Source: Bradyrhizobium diazoefficiens
GTDB taxonomy: Bacteria > Pseudomonadota > Alphaproteobacteria > Rhizobiales > Xanthobacteraceae
Direction: 5' to 3'
Length of the DNA: 64,000 nt
NCBI RefSeq assembly: GCF_016616885.1
Contig: NZ_CP067102.1
Span: 1,454,501-1,518,500 of the forward strand
This document shows, piece by piece, positions 27,209-35,957 of this stretch. Numbering within the stretch: position 1 is the first letter of the stretch; each line of letters starts with the position of its first letter. The translations under genes and the position numbers were made by a program. Below the pieces are notes generated by a model, which ran no database searches, was not told the DNA's origin, and saw only the letters and a list, made by a program, of their open reading frames with translations.

Positions 27209-28873
27209 TCAGATCCGGCGGATCTTGAAACCCTTGCGATAGTCCTCGACATGTTTGGCCCGCGCCTCGGGCTTCAGTTCGCGCAGCGCGAGCAGCGGGC
27301 TGCGGATGGTGTGGCCTCGGACATGGTCAAGCGTCCACATGTCCTTCTCCTCGAACGACATGTGCGGCTGAGCGATCAGTGTCTTGCCGTCAGGACGCAC
27401 GAAGCCCATGTCAACGATGGCGTCGGCGAGATCCCAGCCGTCATAGACCTCTTCCCACTGGCGGCGGCCCGAGAAGCGGCCCATCGCCGGGGTCTGACGG
27501 CCCTGATATTCGGCGGCGAACGCTTCCTTGTGGGTCCAACGATCGACCTCGCTGGCATAGGTGAACAGCTCGCCGTCCACCTCGTCGACGCAGAAGTCCT
27601 CGCGGATGACGCACGGCACCAGGCTCGACCAGCAGCGATGCGGATAAACGTAGCCGGTGTCGGCGAAGGTGATGATCTCGCTGCCGGGTTTGGAGAGTTT
27701 CTCGTAATTCTCCCACCAGGCGCCGAACTCGTCGTACCACCCCGGATACTTGACCTCGAACCATTCGAAGTCGCGCTCGGTCTGCGCCTCGATCCGCCAG
27801 AAATTCGCCCACCAGCCGGCCGAGATGGCCTGCGCGAACTTGTGGACATAGCCCTTCTTGACGATCGAATCGAACGCCTCATGGACGTCGTCGTGGTGGA
27901 TCTTGATGCCGTATTTTTCGAGCGGCAGCATGTAAGTGCGATAATAATCCTCGAAGATCCAGCGGTGCCACAGCTCCGCGTAGCTCTCCTTATTCTTGTC
28001 GCGATTCTTGGTGCCATATTCGATGATCGTACCGATGATCGCGTCAACGATCATGTGGTTCTGCCAGAAGGAATAACGAATATCGCGTTCCAACAGCAGA
28101 TGATTATCTGGCTCCTTCAATACCGACATCAGCATCGAATGGCCGTTGCCGATATGGCGACTTTCGTCGCTCTGGACCGAGAGGAACACGGTCGGCAACG
28201 CATAGTCGCCGTTGCGTGCGGCCTCCGACGGCATCGCCACAAACAGCGTGTTGGTGAACGCCGTCTCGGCGGCGACTTGGAGATAGATATTCGATGCGGT
28301 GATCGCATCACCGGTCAGGAAGGCCTCGCCAAACTGCCGCCCGATCGTCGTCGCAGCGCATTTGCCGAACGCCTTCTCAGTGATGTCGAACCCGGCCGGA
28401 TCGATATAATTCTCCATGTACCATTTCTTGAGGTTCATCTGGATGGTCGAGTGCCGGAACTCGTCCACCATCTGCATCGTGAAGCCGGTGCGCAGATGAT
28501 CGCCGGGGGCGAGCTGCCCGAGCGGCGCCATTGATCGGGCGGCCGAGATCTCGGGGAAGGGGATGATCGCCAGGAACAGCTTCATCCATTCAATCCAGCG
28601 CGGCTCGACGTTGCGGAACATGTCGCCGCGCAAGGCTGCGTCGAGCGCGCCATAGACGCGATTGTCCTTCTCTTCCTGCATGGGGAAATAGGAACGCAGC
28701 ACCTGCTTCATCGGGTCGCGCGGCGACTTGCTGATCTTGTAGTCGGTCGGGACCGCCATCGCGTCCTGCACATAGGACGGGGTCCAGCCCAGATCGGCGA
28801 TGAGGCGCGTCGCCTCCCCGATACTGATGCCCTTCTGGCTTGTGATCTTGTTGAGTGTGAGTGCCTCAGTCAT
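27209..28873 (-). CDS. mimA: Propane-type di-iron monooxygenase hydroxylase, alpha (large) subunit
   Basis: 554 residues, ATG with AGGAG upstream. The di-iron ligands are all present: E108, E138 and H141 (DEFRH), E203 and E237 with H240 (DESRH). Their spacing is the same as in soluble methane monooxygenase (114/144/147/209/243/246) with a constant shift of 6. The sequence resembles the propane/acetone/phenol-oxidising MimA/PrmA group (group 5 soluble di-iron monooxygenases). It would hydroxylate short alkanes at the secondary carbon or related ketones; the exact substrate cannot be read from sequence. First gene of the operon behind a sigma-54 promoter. Confidence 0.93.
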   Translation of the reverse strand: MTEALTLNKITSQKGISIGEATRLIADLGWTPSYVQDAMAVPTDYKISKSPRDPMKQVLRSYFPMQEEKDNRVYGALDAALRGDMFRNVEPRWIEWMKLFLAIIPFPEISAARSMAPLGQLAPGDHLRTGFTMQMVDEFRHSTIQMNLKKWYMENYIDPAGFDITEKAFGKCAATTIGRQFGEAFLTGDAITASNIYLQVAAETAFTNTLFVAMPSEAARNGDYALPTVFLSVQSDESRHIGNGHSMLMSVLKEPDNHLLLERDIRYSFWQNHMIVDAIIGTIIEYGTKNRDKNKESYAELWHRWIFEDYYRTYMLPLEKYGIKIHHDDVHEAFDSIVKKGYVHKFAQAISAGWWANFWRIEAQTERDFEWFEVKYPGWYDEFGAWWENYEKLSKPGSEIITFADTGYVYPHRCWSSLVPCVIREDFCVDEVDGELFTYASEVDRWTHKEAFAAEYQGRQTPAMGRFSGRRQWEEVYDGWDLADAIVDMGFVRPDGKTLIAQPHMSFEEKDMWTLDHVRGHTIRSPLLALRELKPEARAKHVEDYRKGFKIRRI

Positions 28874-28969
28874 CGCTCATCTCCTTTCCCTGGCGCGGCG
28901 GGGCCTTTTGCGGTTTGGCTGTGACGAGATGGCCCGATCATCAGGCACGGCCACCGCTTGAGTCCGCTC

Positions 28970-28985
28970 AGCAACATACGTGCCA
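28970..28985 (-). promoter_or_regulatory. Sigma-54 promoter of the mim operon
   Basis: On the minus strand TGGCAC-GTATG-TTGCT fits the -24/-12 consensus TGGCAC-N5-TTGCW exactly. It lies 97 bases upstream of mimA and points toward it. Propane monooxygenase operons in other bacteria depend on a sigma-54 activator (MimR type); none is encoded in this window. Confidence 0.85.
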
Positions 28986-29476
28986 AGGGGAGAAGTGCTG
29001 GATTCTTGGAATAGGCGGAGCGGGGCGCGTCATCGATGCGACACGGCCCGCAACACTATTGTCCCGTCGGTGACGCAGATCTGTTCCGTCGATGCGCGAT
29101 GCGGGTCCGCCGATCGTCTTCGGCTCTGCACAGAAACGACCTGTTTCCGTCACCCAAGCGCCTCACCTTCCAGCCTGGCATTTGCCATCGCCTCACCTCC
29201 TCCCATCAGCTCATGCCGGCCTGTATCCCAAGCGAACCGCGCGATGACGAGGTGGAGGCCTCATGCCGGCTACGGTGGTTTTGGGAAATTGGCGAAGCAT
29301 GAGGTGAAGCAAAATCGACCTCGAGATGGGAATCTCGCGCCAGTTGGGAGCCGCGGCGCGAACATCTCATTTGAATTGCAATTTGCTTTCCTTGAGCGAT
29401 CGCCATCGCGCGATCCGAAATCCAGAACCTGGGCCGCCTTACTGAGTAACGACAGGCTTTGATGGAGGCGTTTTGA
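28986..29476. other. Divergent control region between mim operon and micropeptide genes
   Basis: About 490 bases without a convincing gene. For a sigma-54 promoter this is where enhancer sites of the activator should lie. One imperfect inverted element, TGTCCCGTCGGTGACG near 29060, could be such a site. No second -24/-12 element was seen pointing rightward. Confidence 0.4.
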
Positions 29477-29620
29477 ATGCTTGAGGCGCAAGGATATATC
29501 GCAATTTCGGTCATCTATTTGGTCGTCGCCTGGGGTCATTGGCGGTTTTCAAACAAAGCTCACGTTGCGACCGGCCAATCGACGGCGAACAAATCGAATG
29601 AGCAAGGAGCCAGAGAATGA
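29477..29620 (+). CDS. 47-residue membrane micropeptide
   Basis: ATG at 29477 with GGAGG eight bases upstream. The product begins MLEAQGYIAISVIYLVVAWG, one membrane helix, followed by a polar tail. Its stop overlaps the ATG of the next micropeptide (ATGA), so the two are coupled. No family recognised. Divergent placement next to the propane monooxygenase promoter suggests, but does not prove, a link. Confidence 0.6.
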   Translation: MLEAQGYIAISVIYLVVAWGHWRFSNKAHVATGQSTANKSNEQGARE

Positions 29621-29709
29621 ACAAGGAGACCCTGATCATCTGCGCGAGTTACGCTACCATCGCACTGATCTACTTCGCGATGGCGATTGCTCATGCGCTG
29701 GGCATTTAG
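29617..29709 (+). CDS. 30-residue membrane micropeptide
   Basis: ATG at 29617 with AGGAG seven bases upstream and a 4-base overlap with the preceding gene. The product is almost a bare membrane helix (TLIICASYATIALIYFAMAIAHALGI). A terminator-like hairpin follows within 5 bases. Two overlapping genes with good ribosome sites and a hairpin argue for a real transcript. Small subunits of transporters or oxidases look like this; the partner is unknown. Confidence 0.6.
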   Translation: MNKETLIICASYATIALIYFAMAIAHALGI

Positions 29710-29713
29710 AAGA

Positions 29714-29742
29714 AGCCGGCGAGTGAGAGAGCACTCGCGGGC
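29714..29742 (+). terminator. Hairpin after the micropeptide pair
   Basis: AGCC-G-GCGAGTG pairs with CACTCGC-G-GGCT around a short purine loop (one G/G mismatch). It starts a few bases after the second micropeptide stop. The T-tract is weak (TTGATT). Confidence 0.55.
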
Positions 29743-29756
29743 TTGATTGCTAGCTC

Positions 29757-30515
29757 TCAGGGCTGGGTTTTGTCGGTACTGGCTGGCAATGGCGAGCACC
29801 GAACACTACCCATATAACCGAGTTTCTCAAGGTCGATGGACGAGCTAAGGTCGCGATTCAATCTTGGCATCTCCATGACCTTCGATGGGGATGGCACTGC
29901 ATGAGCCAAAGACAATGTCCGATCCTTCACTCCGGAGGCTTGAGTCTCTTGGATTGCCGGAGGGGACAACATGATCTGTCCTTCCCGATTGGCAAAGGAA
30001 GCCCGCGCGGTGTTGATCTGTAAGGCGATTTCGGAAATCTCATTTTTCCTGTTCTTTAGCTCTGCTCTGATTTCCTCTTGCTGCTTCACAAACGAGGCGA
30101 CGACATTCGCGAGCGATTCCGGGCGCGCAGCCTTAAGGGACTGATTGATCCAGTGCATCTCGGCAACTTCAGCTCGCAACTGGAGCGAGAAGTCGATCAT
30201 GGTAATCGTACTCGCAATTAGAGCGACGCCAGCTAGTCCAAACCCTAGACGCAAGCACCATCGCGTAGTGAATATGCGTGCAATGGAGTCTGCAGCGGCG
30301 CCGAACCGCCCATGTGGGTGGAGTTCCCGAGGCTTCGGGCCGCCCTGAGACGTTCCCGTCAGCTCGCGCAAGGCCTGCGGCATTTCGGGGCGCAGTCCCG
30401 CTGCTCGCAGCTCCTCTCGAACGACGGCGTCCGGATAATCGAGGATATCCGTATGATCTTCCGGCGGGTTCGCATCGAGGCGAGCCAAGATCGTTTCGAT
30501 AAGCGATTTACCCAT
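29757..30515 (-). CDS. Single-pass membrane protein paired with a sigma factor (anti-sigma candidate)
   Basis: 252 residues from the ATG at 30515 with GGAGGAG upstream; a GTG at 30521 overlaps the sigma gene stop. An acidic/proline-rich N-terminal region of about 80 residues precedes one membrane helix (LGFGLAGVALIASTITMI), then a coiled coil (residues about 115-170) and a low-complexity tail. Immediate overlap with a sigma-like gene is the normal setting of a membrane anti-sigma factor, but no ZAS zinc motif is visible. The role is inferred from context. Confidence 0.6.
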   Translation of the reverse strand: MGKSLIETILARLDANPPEDHTDILDYPDAVVREELRAAGLRPEMPQALRELTGTSQGGPKPRELHPHGRFGAAADSIARIFTTRWCLRLGFGLAGVALIASTITMIDFSLQLRAEVAEMHWINQSLKAARPESLANVVASFVKQQEEIRAELKNRKNEISEIALQINTARASFANREGQIMLSPPAIQETQASGVKDRTLSLAHAVPSPSKVMEMPRLNRDLSSSIDLEKLGYMGSVRCSPLPASTDKTQP

Positions 30516-30517
30516 GT

Positions 30518-31078
30518 TCACTCCTCCAGATCAGCGATCTTGGTGCCAGACGGCGGCTTGCGTTTGACGCGCACCTCGTTCCTTCCAAGCTCCAGAATGA
30601 TGCGGCGCAAATTCTTCTTGAGCGCGTCCACTTTTTGAGGAGAAACACTCATGGCCTCGGCTATTTCACGCGAGGTTCTCAGTCCTGCGAGCATATGCAT
30701 CGCCACCTCGTTGGCCCCAGAGTCCTGTTGTTCGATGAGTTGCGAAAGACTCGCGATCGACAGCGCGTCGTCTTGCGTGGGACGCGTGGGGAAGCGGATC
30801 ACCGCTTCATCATCGAAATCGAACAACCTTGCGCCTGGTGACCTCATCTGATCGCTGCGAATGCTTCGCATGATGCCGACGAGATAGACGAAGAGCTCGT
30901 ATCTTTTTAAGTCAACCGTCCTGGTTGTGAAGCTCCGCGTAATAGCTTCTTGCGCAAGTTGTTCGGCTTCGTGCCGCCTGTTCGCTCGGCCGGCACTCAT
31001 CCGATAGGCGACAGCGAGGACTCTCGGATAGAGGTCGTCCCAATCGATGTCGTCCACCCAGTCCGGTCGTTTTTGCAT
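30518..31078 (-). CDS. ECF-like RNA polymerase sigma factor
   Basis: 186 residues. RRHEAEQLAQEAITRSF near residue 35 looks like sigma region 2 (HEAEDLVQEA type), and SREIAEAMSVSPQKVDALKKNLRRII near residue 135 is a region-4 helix-turn-helix. Linker composition is variable, and the family is a divergent ECF type seen in alphaproteobacteria. The last codon overlaps the membrane partner gene. Its own promoter should lie in 31079-31230. Confidence 0.65.
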   Translation of the reverse strand: MQKRPDWVDDIDWDDLYPRVLAVAYRMSAGRANRRHEAEQLAQEAITRSFTTRTVDLKRYELFVYLVGIMRSIRSDQMRSPGARLFDFDDEAVIRFPTRPTQDDALSIASLSQLIEQQDSGANEVAMHMLAGLRTSREIAEAMSVSPQKVDALKKNLRRIILELGRNEVRVKRKPPSGTKIADLEE

Positions 31079-31235
31079 TCTTCACCGCCTTGATCGAGGC
31101 AATTCTAATGCCCGCGCCCCATCGGGGTCGCGAACAGCTGAATCTCATTTGGCATAGGCGAGCCTGCGGCACGTTTTCATCGCCACTTACACCAAATAAA
31201 TTCGAGAACATAAAAATCTTTGCAAAAACAGCGGC

Positions 31236-31499
31236 TTGTTGTTTTGGCAAGAGACTTCCGGCGCTACGGGCTCGGCGATCCGCGAGCTCGGCTTCGAGGT
31301 GTTCAGCTATGGGCTCTTCACGAAGGGCACCGACAAGGAGACGCTCGTGGTGATCAATCAGCCGGTCGCCAAGTTGCCGTCCAGCCCGGGCGACATCGTC
31401 AGCGCGGATGATGACGGCGTGATGGTCGTGCCGAAGGCGACCAGCGCCCCGGTCGTGAAAATCGCAGCACGAATTGAAACGCCGCTTTCCCGGGCGTGA
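31236..31499 (+). pseudogene. RraA/HMG-aldolase family C-terminal fragment
   Basis: The frame reads IRELGFEVFSYGLFTKGTDKETL, then SSPGDIVSADDDGVMVVPK, the conserved substrate loop and the PGD-x5-D-D-DGV motif of the RraA-like aldolase family. The N-terminal 90 residues and the R-D catalytic motif are missing and the tail is altered. It is a relic of a 4-carboxy-4-hydroxy-2-oxoadipate aldolase-like gene; the following ILNGGGLIRHLTQPV (31515-31578) may belong to a neighbour gene relic. Confidence 0.6.
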
Positions 31500-31968
31500 A
31501 GTCCGCATGCTCGACATGAGCGCGATCCTCAACGGCGGCGGTCTCATCAGGCACCTGACGCAGCCGGTGCCGATGTGAGCGCTCGGTCCGGTTGGCCTAC
31601 CGGGCAGAGCTAGCCCTCGTGTAAGCGCCTGAGCCTCCCTACGAGTAAGGCAGTCCCATTGCCATCACTTGCGAAACCACGGTTGCTTGGGCTTGTGCGG
31701 CCAAGCGCGACGGGACCATTTGGTATTACCGCAAGCTCAGCGAGACTTTCGATGCCGTCCTGCCGGGCGCGCCGGCTCGGCAACTCGCTCTTACGGTTTT
31801 CATCTTCCCGCCTGATCAAATCGGCTCCGCGACGGGTCATCCCGACATTGGCCTTTGGGCTGATCAGGTCCAACGTTTGCGATGACATCTTCTTGTCTTG
31901 AAAATCCGCGAGTTCGGATGGACACTTGCCTCAAGTCCTTGGCCATCATTAATCCGAGGAAGACGATC

Positions 31969-32190
31969 ATGGCGATCCAGATCGTGATGGATAGTACTGG
32001 CGACAGCCGTTACTTTTTCAATCCAGACGATGCACGAGAGCTCGCAAAGGCGGAGCGGCGGTTCTACGAACTGACCGACGCCGGCTTCACCGCGGCGGCA
32101 CGGACAGGTCCGGGTCACGTATCGCAAATGCGATCGTTCGACCCCAACGCGGAGGAAACCGTCTTCTTCCCCAGGCTGGTCGGCGGGTGA
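31969..32190 (+). CDS. Small conserved hypothetical protein
   Basis: 73 residues from MAIQIVMDSTGDSRYFF, with GAGGAAG upstream. Contains DDARELAKAERRFYELTDAGF and ends VFFPRLVGG. Proteins of this look recur in Bradyrhizobium genomes, often beside a larger hypothetical like the one 12 bases downstream. Compact acidic fold, no membrane segment. Function unknown. Confidence 0.6.
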   Translation: MAIQIVMDSTGDSRYFFNPDDARELAKAERRFYELTDAGFTAAARTGPGHVSQMRSFDPNAEETVFFPRLVGG

Positions 32191-32202
32191 TCGGCCCACG
32201 CC

Positions 32203-32625
32203 ATGTTTGGCTTCAGATCATCTCATCCGCGTGAACGCCGGCGCGCGCGAGCGATTCGGGCTCTCTTCATCAGACACGGCGCCGAGAGAACTCCGGAGGG
32301 CCGCTCGCTGCAGCTCTTGCGGAAGTGGCTATCGCCGGCCCAGCGTGCGCAGTTCGCGGGAAAGGGCTATTTCGAGGTCATCGGTGGCGAGACTGGCAGG
32401 CAATATAGGATCTACGCGGGCGGGTCGACGAACGTCTGCGAGGTCGACGAAAAGGGCTATCCGACGCGCGGCCTGTGTTTCATGCCGCGTGGTGATCTGC
32501 CGATCGGAGATGTTATGCTTTCCCAAAAGATCGCGCTGGAATGCTGCGAGAACCGCGCGCTCCAGGTGGCCAGGAGGTTCGCACCGACCGGTTTCATGTT
32601 CCGGCGAAGCCGGCTCCTTGGTTGA
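32203..32625 (+). CDS. Conserved hypothetical protein, partner of the preceding gene
   Basis: 140 residues starting MFGFRSSHPRERRRARAIR. A basic N-terminal part precedes SLQLLRKWLSPAQRAQFAGKGYFEVIGGETGRQYRIY, which resembles the 'LS-x2-Q' motif of several small rhizobial hypotheticals. Two Cys (ECCENRAL) are near the end. Same direction and short gap suggest an operon with the 73-residue gene. Function unknown. Confidence 0.6.
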   Translation: MFGFRSSHPRERRRARAIRALFIRHGAERTPEGRSLQLLRKWLSPAQRAQFAGKGYFEVIGGETGRQYRIYAGGSTNVCEVDEKGYPTRGLCFMPRGDLPIGDVMLSQKIALECCENRALQVARRFAPTGFMFRRSRLLG

Positions 32626-32975
32626 GCGCAACGGCCCTCGCTTGGACATCGGCGAAAGATGTTGCGTAGCGGAGACCAGGACGTGCTGAATTCGATCGGA
32701 ACACCTGTGAGTGCCCGGATGACCACAGCAACTAAGCTGACATTCGAGGCTATACGTCCTGGGTGTCAATTTCTGATCGCCATCTCCTTCGAGCGGCTCC
32801 GACGTGGTGCACACGGGGAGCACGAGATCGATCTTGCAGACGACGCCAGTCGGCTCGAACAGGATCTCGTCCGACTGCCGAACTGGCCGAGGGCGCGCGA
32901 CAGAAGGCGCAGTCCCAATTCGCTTTTCGGCGGAGCGTAGACCGGCAGCCATTTCCCGTTCTCTGGACCGAAGGG
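32626..32975. other. Intergenic stretch, no clear gene
   Basis: 350 bases between the hypothetical pair and the leftward MFS gene's stop. Several short frames exist on both strands but none has a ribosome site and family-like sequence. Confidence 0.35.
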
Positions 32976-34133
32976 TCAGCCCCTCCCATTGGCGAAGCCA
33001 AACCAGGCGAACGGGAGCGCGACGACGCAGAGCGCCGCCATGCAAAAGAATGCCGCCCCGGCATAGGAAGCATATAGTGCGCCTGACAAGTAGATCAGTA
33101 CTGCCGTTAGCAAGCCTGAGCCAAAGGCATAGAGAGCTTGCGCAGTTGCGGCGACGCTTGCTGCGACGAGCATCCCCATCATTCGCATGCAGGCGAGATG
33201 AAGCAGAGCGAACGTTAATCCGTGTAACGGCTGTATCAACGAGAGCAGCAACACGGAGGTGGTCACGCCCGCTACAGACCAGCGGACGATTCCGGCCGCA
33301 GCTGCCAAGACAGCCGCGCCACGCACGCCAAACCTATCCAGGAGTGCTGGACCGGCGAGCATGAACACCAACACTTCAGCAACCACCGCTTCCGACCACA
33401 GGAAGCTGATCGTCGAAGTGCTGATGCCCGCGTCGCTCCACCTGATGACTGCAAATACATCGTGCACTGCATGACTGCCATAGATCAAGGCTGATGCGAT
33501 AATCATCATTCGAAACTGCGACAGACTGATCAGCGCTTTCATCTCTGACACAGCAAAGGGCGGCGACCTCTGCGATCGGGCTTGCCCAGGTAACAATGCA
33601 GTGGCGCCAGTGGCGGCGATCAGAAAGGCAGCGTTCATCCAGATAACCGGCGTGAGATCGGCTGGGCTTACGAGTTGTCCGGCGATCAGTGTTCCCAGGA
33701 CGAAAGCCGCGGAGGCAGCCCCTCGTATCCATCCGTACTCGAATGGCCTTCCGGCAAGCCGAGGCCTCACAGTATTGACCGATAACGCATCGGCGATCGA
33801 GGTGGTGGGAGCGAGAGCGGCAGCCTGAGCCAACGCGACAACAAGCAATAACCAGAATGTATCAGCCCAGAGCAACGCGACGGCTGCTGAGGCCGCCACG
33901 GCAGCGCAGGCTGCGAGCACGGGGCGCAATGACCCGAGCCGATCCCCCAGCATAGCAACTAACGGTCCGGAAACGAGCCGCGTCAGCATCGCGGCGGCGA
34001 GGATCAGGCCGATCTGCTGAGACGCCAGAGCTCTCGTTTCGAAAAATTTTGGCCAGAACGGAGATGCGGCGCCGAACGCCGCGTAGAGGGCAACGTAGAC
34101 GACTATATAGGCGATTGGTGCGGGAATGCGCAC
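32976..34133 (-). CDS. MFS transporter, HcaT/LacY-like
   Basis: 385 residues with about 12 hydrophobic segments. The start MRIPAPIAYIVVYVALYAAFGAASPFWPKFF and the loop GPLVAMLGDRLG (motif A-like between TM2 and TM3) are typical of the MFS_1-like group that includes 3-phenylpropionate carrier HcaT. Proton-coupled uptake of an aromatic acid or sugar is the family role; the substrate is not readable here. It stands alone, facing left. Confidence 0.8.
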   Translation of the reverse strand: MRIPAPIAYIVVYVALYAAFGAASPFWPKFFETRALASQQIGLILAAAMLTRLVSGPLVAMLGDRLGSLRPVLAACAAVAASAAVALLWADTFWLLLVVALAQAAALAPTTSIADALSVNTVRPRLAGRPFEYGWIRGAASAAFVLGTLIAGQLVSPADLTPVIWMNAAFLIAATGATALLPGQARSQRSPPFAVSEMKALISLSQFRMMIIASALIYGSHAVHDVFAVIRWSDAGISTSTISFLWSEAVVAEVLVFMLAGPALLDRFGVRGAAVLAAAAGIVRWSVAGVTTSVLLLSLIQPLHGLTFALLHLACMRMMGMLVAASVAATAQALYAFGSGLLTAVLIYLSGALYASYAGAAFFCMAALCVVALPFAWFGFANGRG

Positions 34134-34963
34134 AGGGAGGGCCTTATATCGGTTACTCTATTGCGTGCACGACCCTGGGGACGTTCAGGCGAAGAACGCA
34201 AACCAATCGGAGAACCGGCTGCGAAAGCGAAGTCTGGCCGTATCGCACCAGCCGGATCAAGTCGATCTGCGCTGCTCGGTTCGCCAAGTGACGGGCGCCC
34301 TTCTCAGTTGTACCGGCACTCCGGACGACGCCCAAAAAAAACGAGTCCTGTAGGTCAGTCATGCCGACTAACGCCGATTACGGTCCGCTAAGCGAGTGAG
34401 GACGTACCTTGAGTCCCTGATCCCGACGATCACTTCGCCATCTCCCGAACAAATTATGCCGCATCTTGCCGAAAAGTAATTGGCGCACCGGCTCTTGAAT
34501 GGGGCGGTCATGGAGAGCTCTGCGTTCTCCGCGTTCCCGCGCGGCATAATTTCGCGCGTCGCGTTGGTACCGACCAGTTCAATGACCTTGTAGACGCTGT
34601 CGGGCGTGTCGTCCTCCTATTCGCTAGGCGCAGGAAATCTAGCATCGCGATCTTGACGCTGATACGCCTCGGAATGCCGTGGCAAAGAGTGCGATTGGCT
34701 GTCGCTTTCATGTTTGACCAAACGCAGGACTCGGGCGGCCCTCCGTCGGGGGATACGTTCGCATTTCAGCCCCCAGGGACGCTCACATGGAATCTTCTTC
34801 CCGCCAGTTAGCTTGAGCACATATATTTGCCGGCTGCGTTCGTCGCGGAAACCGCGTGCCTCGTGTGAAGGTTGGCTTGATGCACGGGTAAATTGACCTT
34901 GGGCCCGCCAACTGCGGCGGGTGACAACGCGAATGCATGTCTGTTCGTCGCAAGCGTTTACGC
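34134..34963. other. Long intergenic region with a dodecin relic
   Basis: About 830 bases. Apart from the dodecin remnant at 34560-34607 no frame looks like a protein gene. The rest seems to be decayed sequence or control DNA for the two leftward genes around it. Confidence 0.35.
34560..34607 (-). pseudogene. Dodecin remnant with ATG changed to ACG
   Basis: On the minus strand AGGAGG is followed by ACG and then PDSVYKVIELVGTN, the invariant opening of the flavin-binding dodecin. The codon at the start position is ACG instead of ATG. After about 15 codons the family sequence stops, and the frame continues as unrelated text. Both the start loss and the missing C-terminus show a dead gene. Confidence 0.6.
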
Positions 34964-35665
34964 CTACGGCGTCGAGATCAATCCACGAGCTGTTGCAACT
35001 ATCCAGCGGTTGCCCCAACGCACGATAGAATCGATTCGGCCGATGCCGGGGACCACGTCCCCTCGTGCTGCCATTCGAATCCCATCGGGTCCTTCGAGCA
35101 CCGCCGTTCCGCCGCGAACCTCAAGGACTGCCCACCCCCCAATAGTCGTTGGTCTTGTCTCCGGGACCGACAGGAGCGGCCCCGGAGGCCCGAGCGAGCC
35201 GGTCACAGACGTATCCGGCTCGAAAACCGAAGAGGTTGGGTTCAAAGCTTCCGGCGATTGCCCCCCACTCGACGCTTTGACCAGAGGCTTCGGAGCAAGG
35301 CTCGCGCTGACTGTGGAGGGCTGACCTAAACCGGGCGGTGTTCGCGAGCTTGCTATCTTTCGGGCGCTTTCGGCCTTACCGCCTGACTTTGTGTCCGGCA
35401 TGCGGCGCGAAGCCGGTTCTATTCGAGCATTTGGATTGAGAGCCGAGATGGTTGCAGGAGCATACCAGGCACCGGCCCATCCCAATCCAAAACCTGCAGC
35501 CAATGCGACCGCGACGAGCCAAATAGTGGGTTTTGAATGACCGCTTGGCGCCAATAGCGCCAGGACCTCATCTCGATTGGAGGGCAAGAAATCGGATCGG
35601 TCGAGCGTGACGGGCCACGGGACCGTCTCGATTATTTCCAAGGTATTGGCATGGTGCAATTGCAT
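34964..35665 (-). CDS. Single-pass membrane protein with C-terminal PilP-like domain
   Basis: 233 residues from MQLHHANTLEII with AAGGGA upstream; a start at 35689 adds 8 residues. One membrane helix (IWLVAVALAAGFGLGWAGAWY) near residue 60, then a Pro/Ser-rich linker of about 90 residues, then a C-terminal beta domain (GWAVLEVRGGTAVLEGPDG, GDVVPGIGRIDSI). That domain recalls the PilP/secretion-pilot type. Likely periplasmic. Probably rhizobial-specific; function unknown. Confidence 0.6.
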   Translation of the reverse strand: MQLHHANTLEIIETVPWPVTLDRSDFLPSNRDEVLALLAPSGHSKPTIWLVAVALAAGFGLGWAGAWYAPATISALNPNARIEPASRRMPDTKSGGKAESARKIASSRTPPGLGQPSTVSASLAPKPLVKASSGGQSPEALNPTSSVFEPDTSVTGSLGPPGPLLSVPETRPTTIGGWAVLEVRGGTAVLEGPDGIRMAARGDVVPGIGRIDSIVRWGNRWIVATARGLISTP

Positions 35666-35957
35666 GCTCGGGTCCCTTGTGATCCCCAATGATCATGCCG
35701 GGAACTAAACCAACCCTTAACGACCGATGCACCTCAGCACGAATAAAGACAGCGGTTGATCACGCAGGCCGGGACCTCGACCACATGATCATGGGCCGTG
35801 TTTTGCAACCTTGAGCGGCTGGACCGGCCTTGCATTCGGACCCGTGGCTCACGTCCGGAACACAATGAATCCATGGCGCCGCCAGATTTGAGCCGCATGG
35901 CCGCCTATGTCGGTACGAAGGGTCATGCCGGGCGGGGCGCAACACCGGGAGTTTTCG

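Noticed and set aside
27143..28534. 463-codon plus-strand frame opposite mimA
   Set aside because: Antisense shadow created by codon bias; the minus strand holds all di-iron ligands at exact spacing.
29160..29180. TGGCATTTGCCATCGC as a second sigma-54 promoter toward the micropeptides
   Set aside because: The GG to GC spacing is one base off, and the -12 element does not match.
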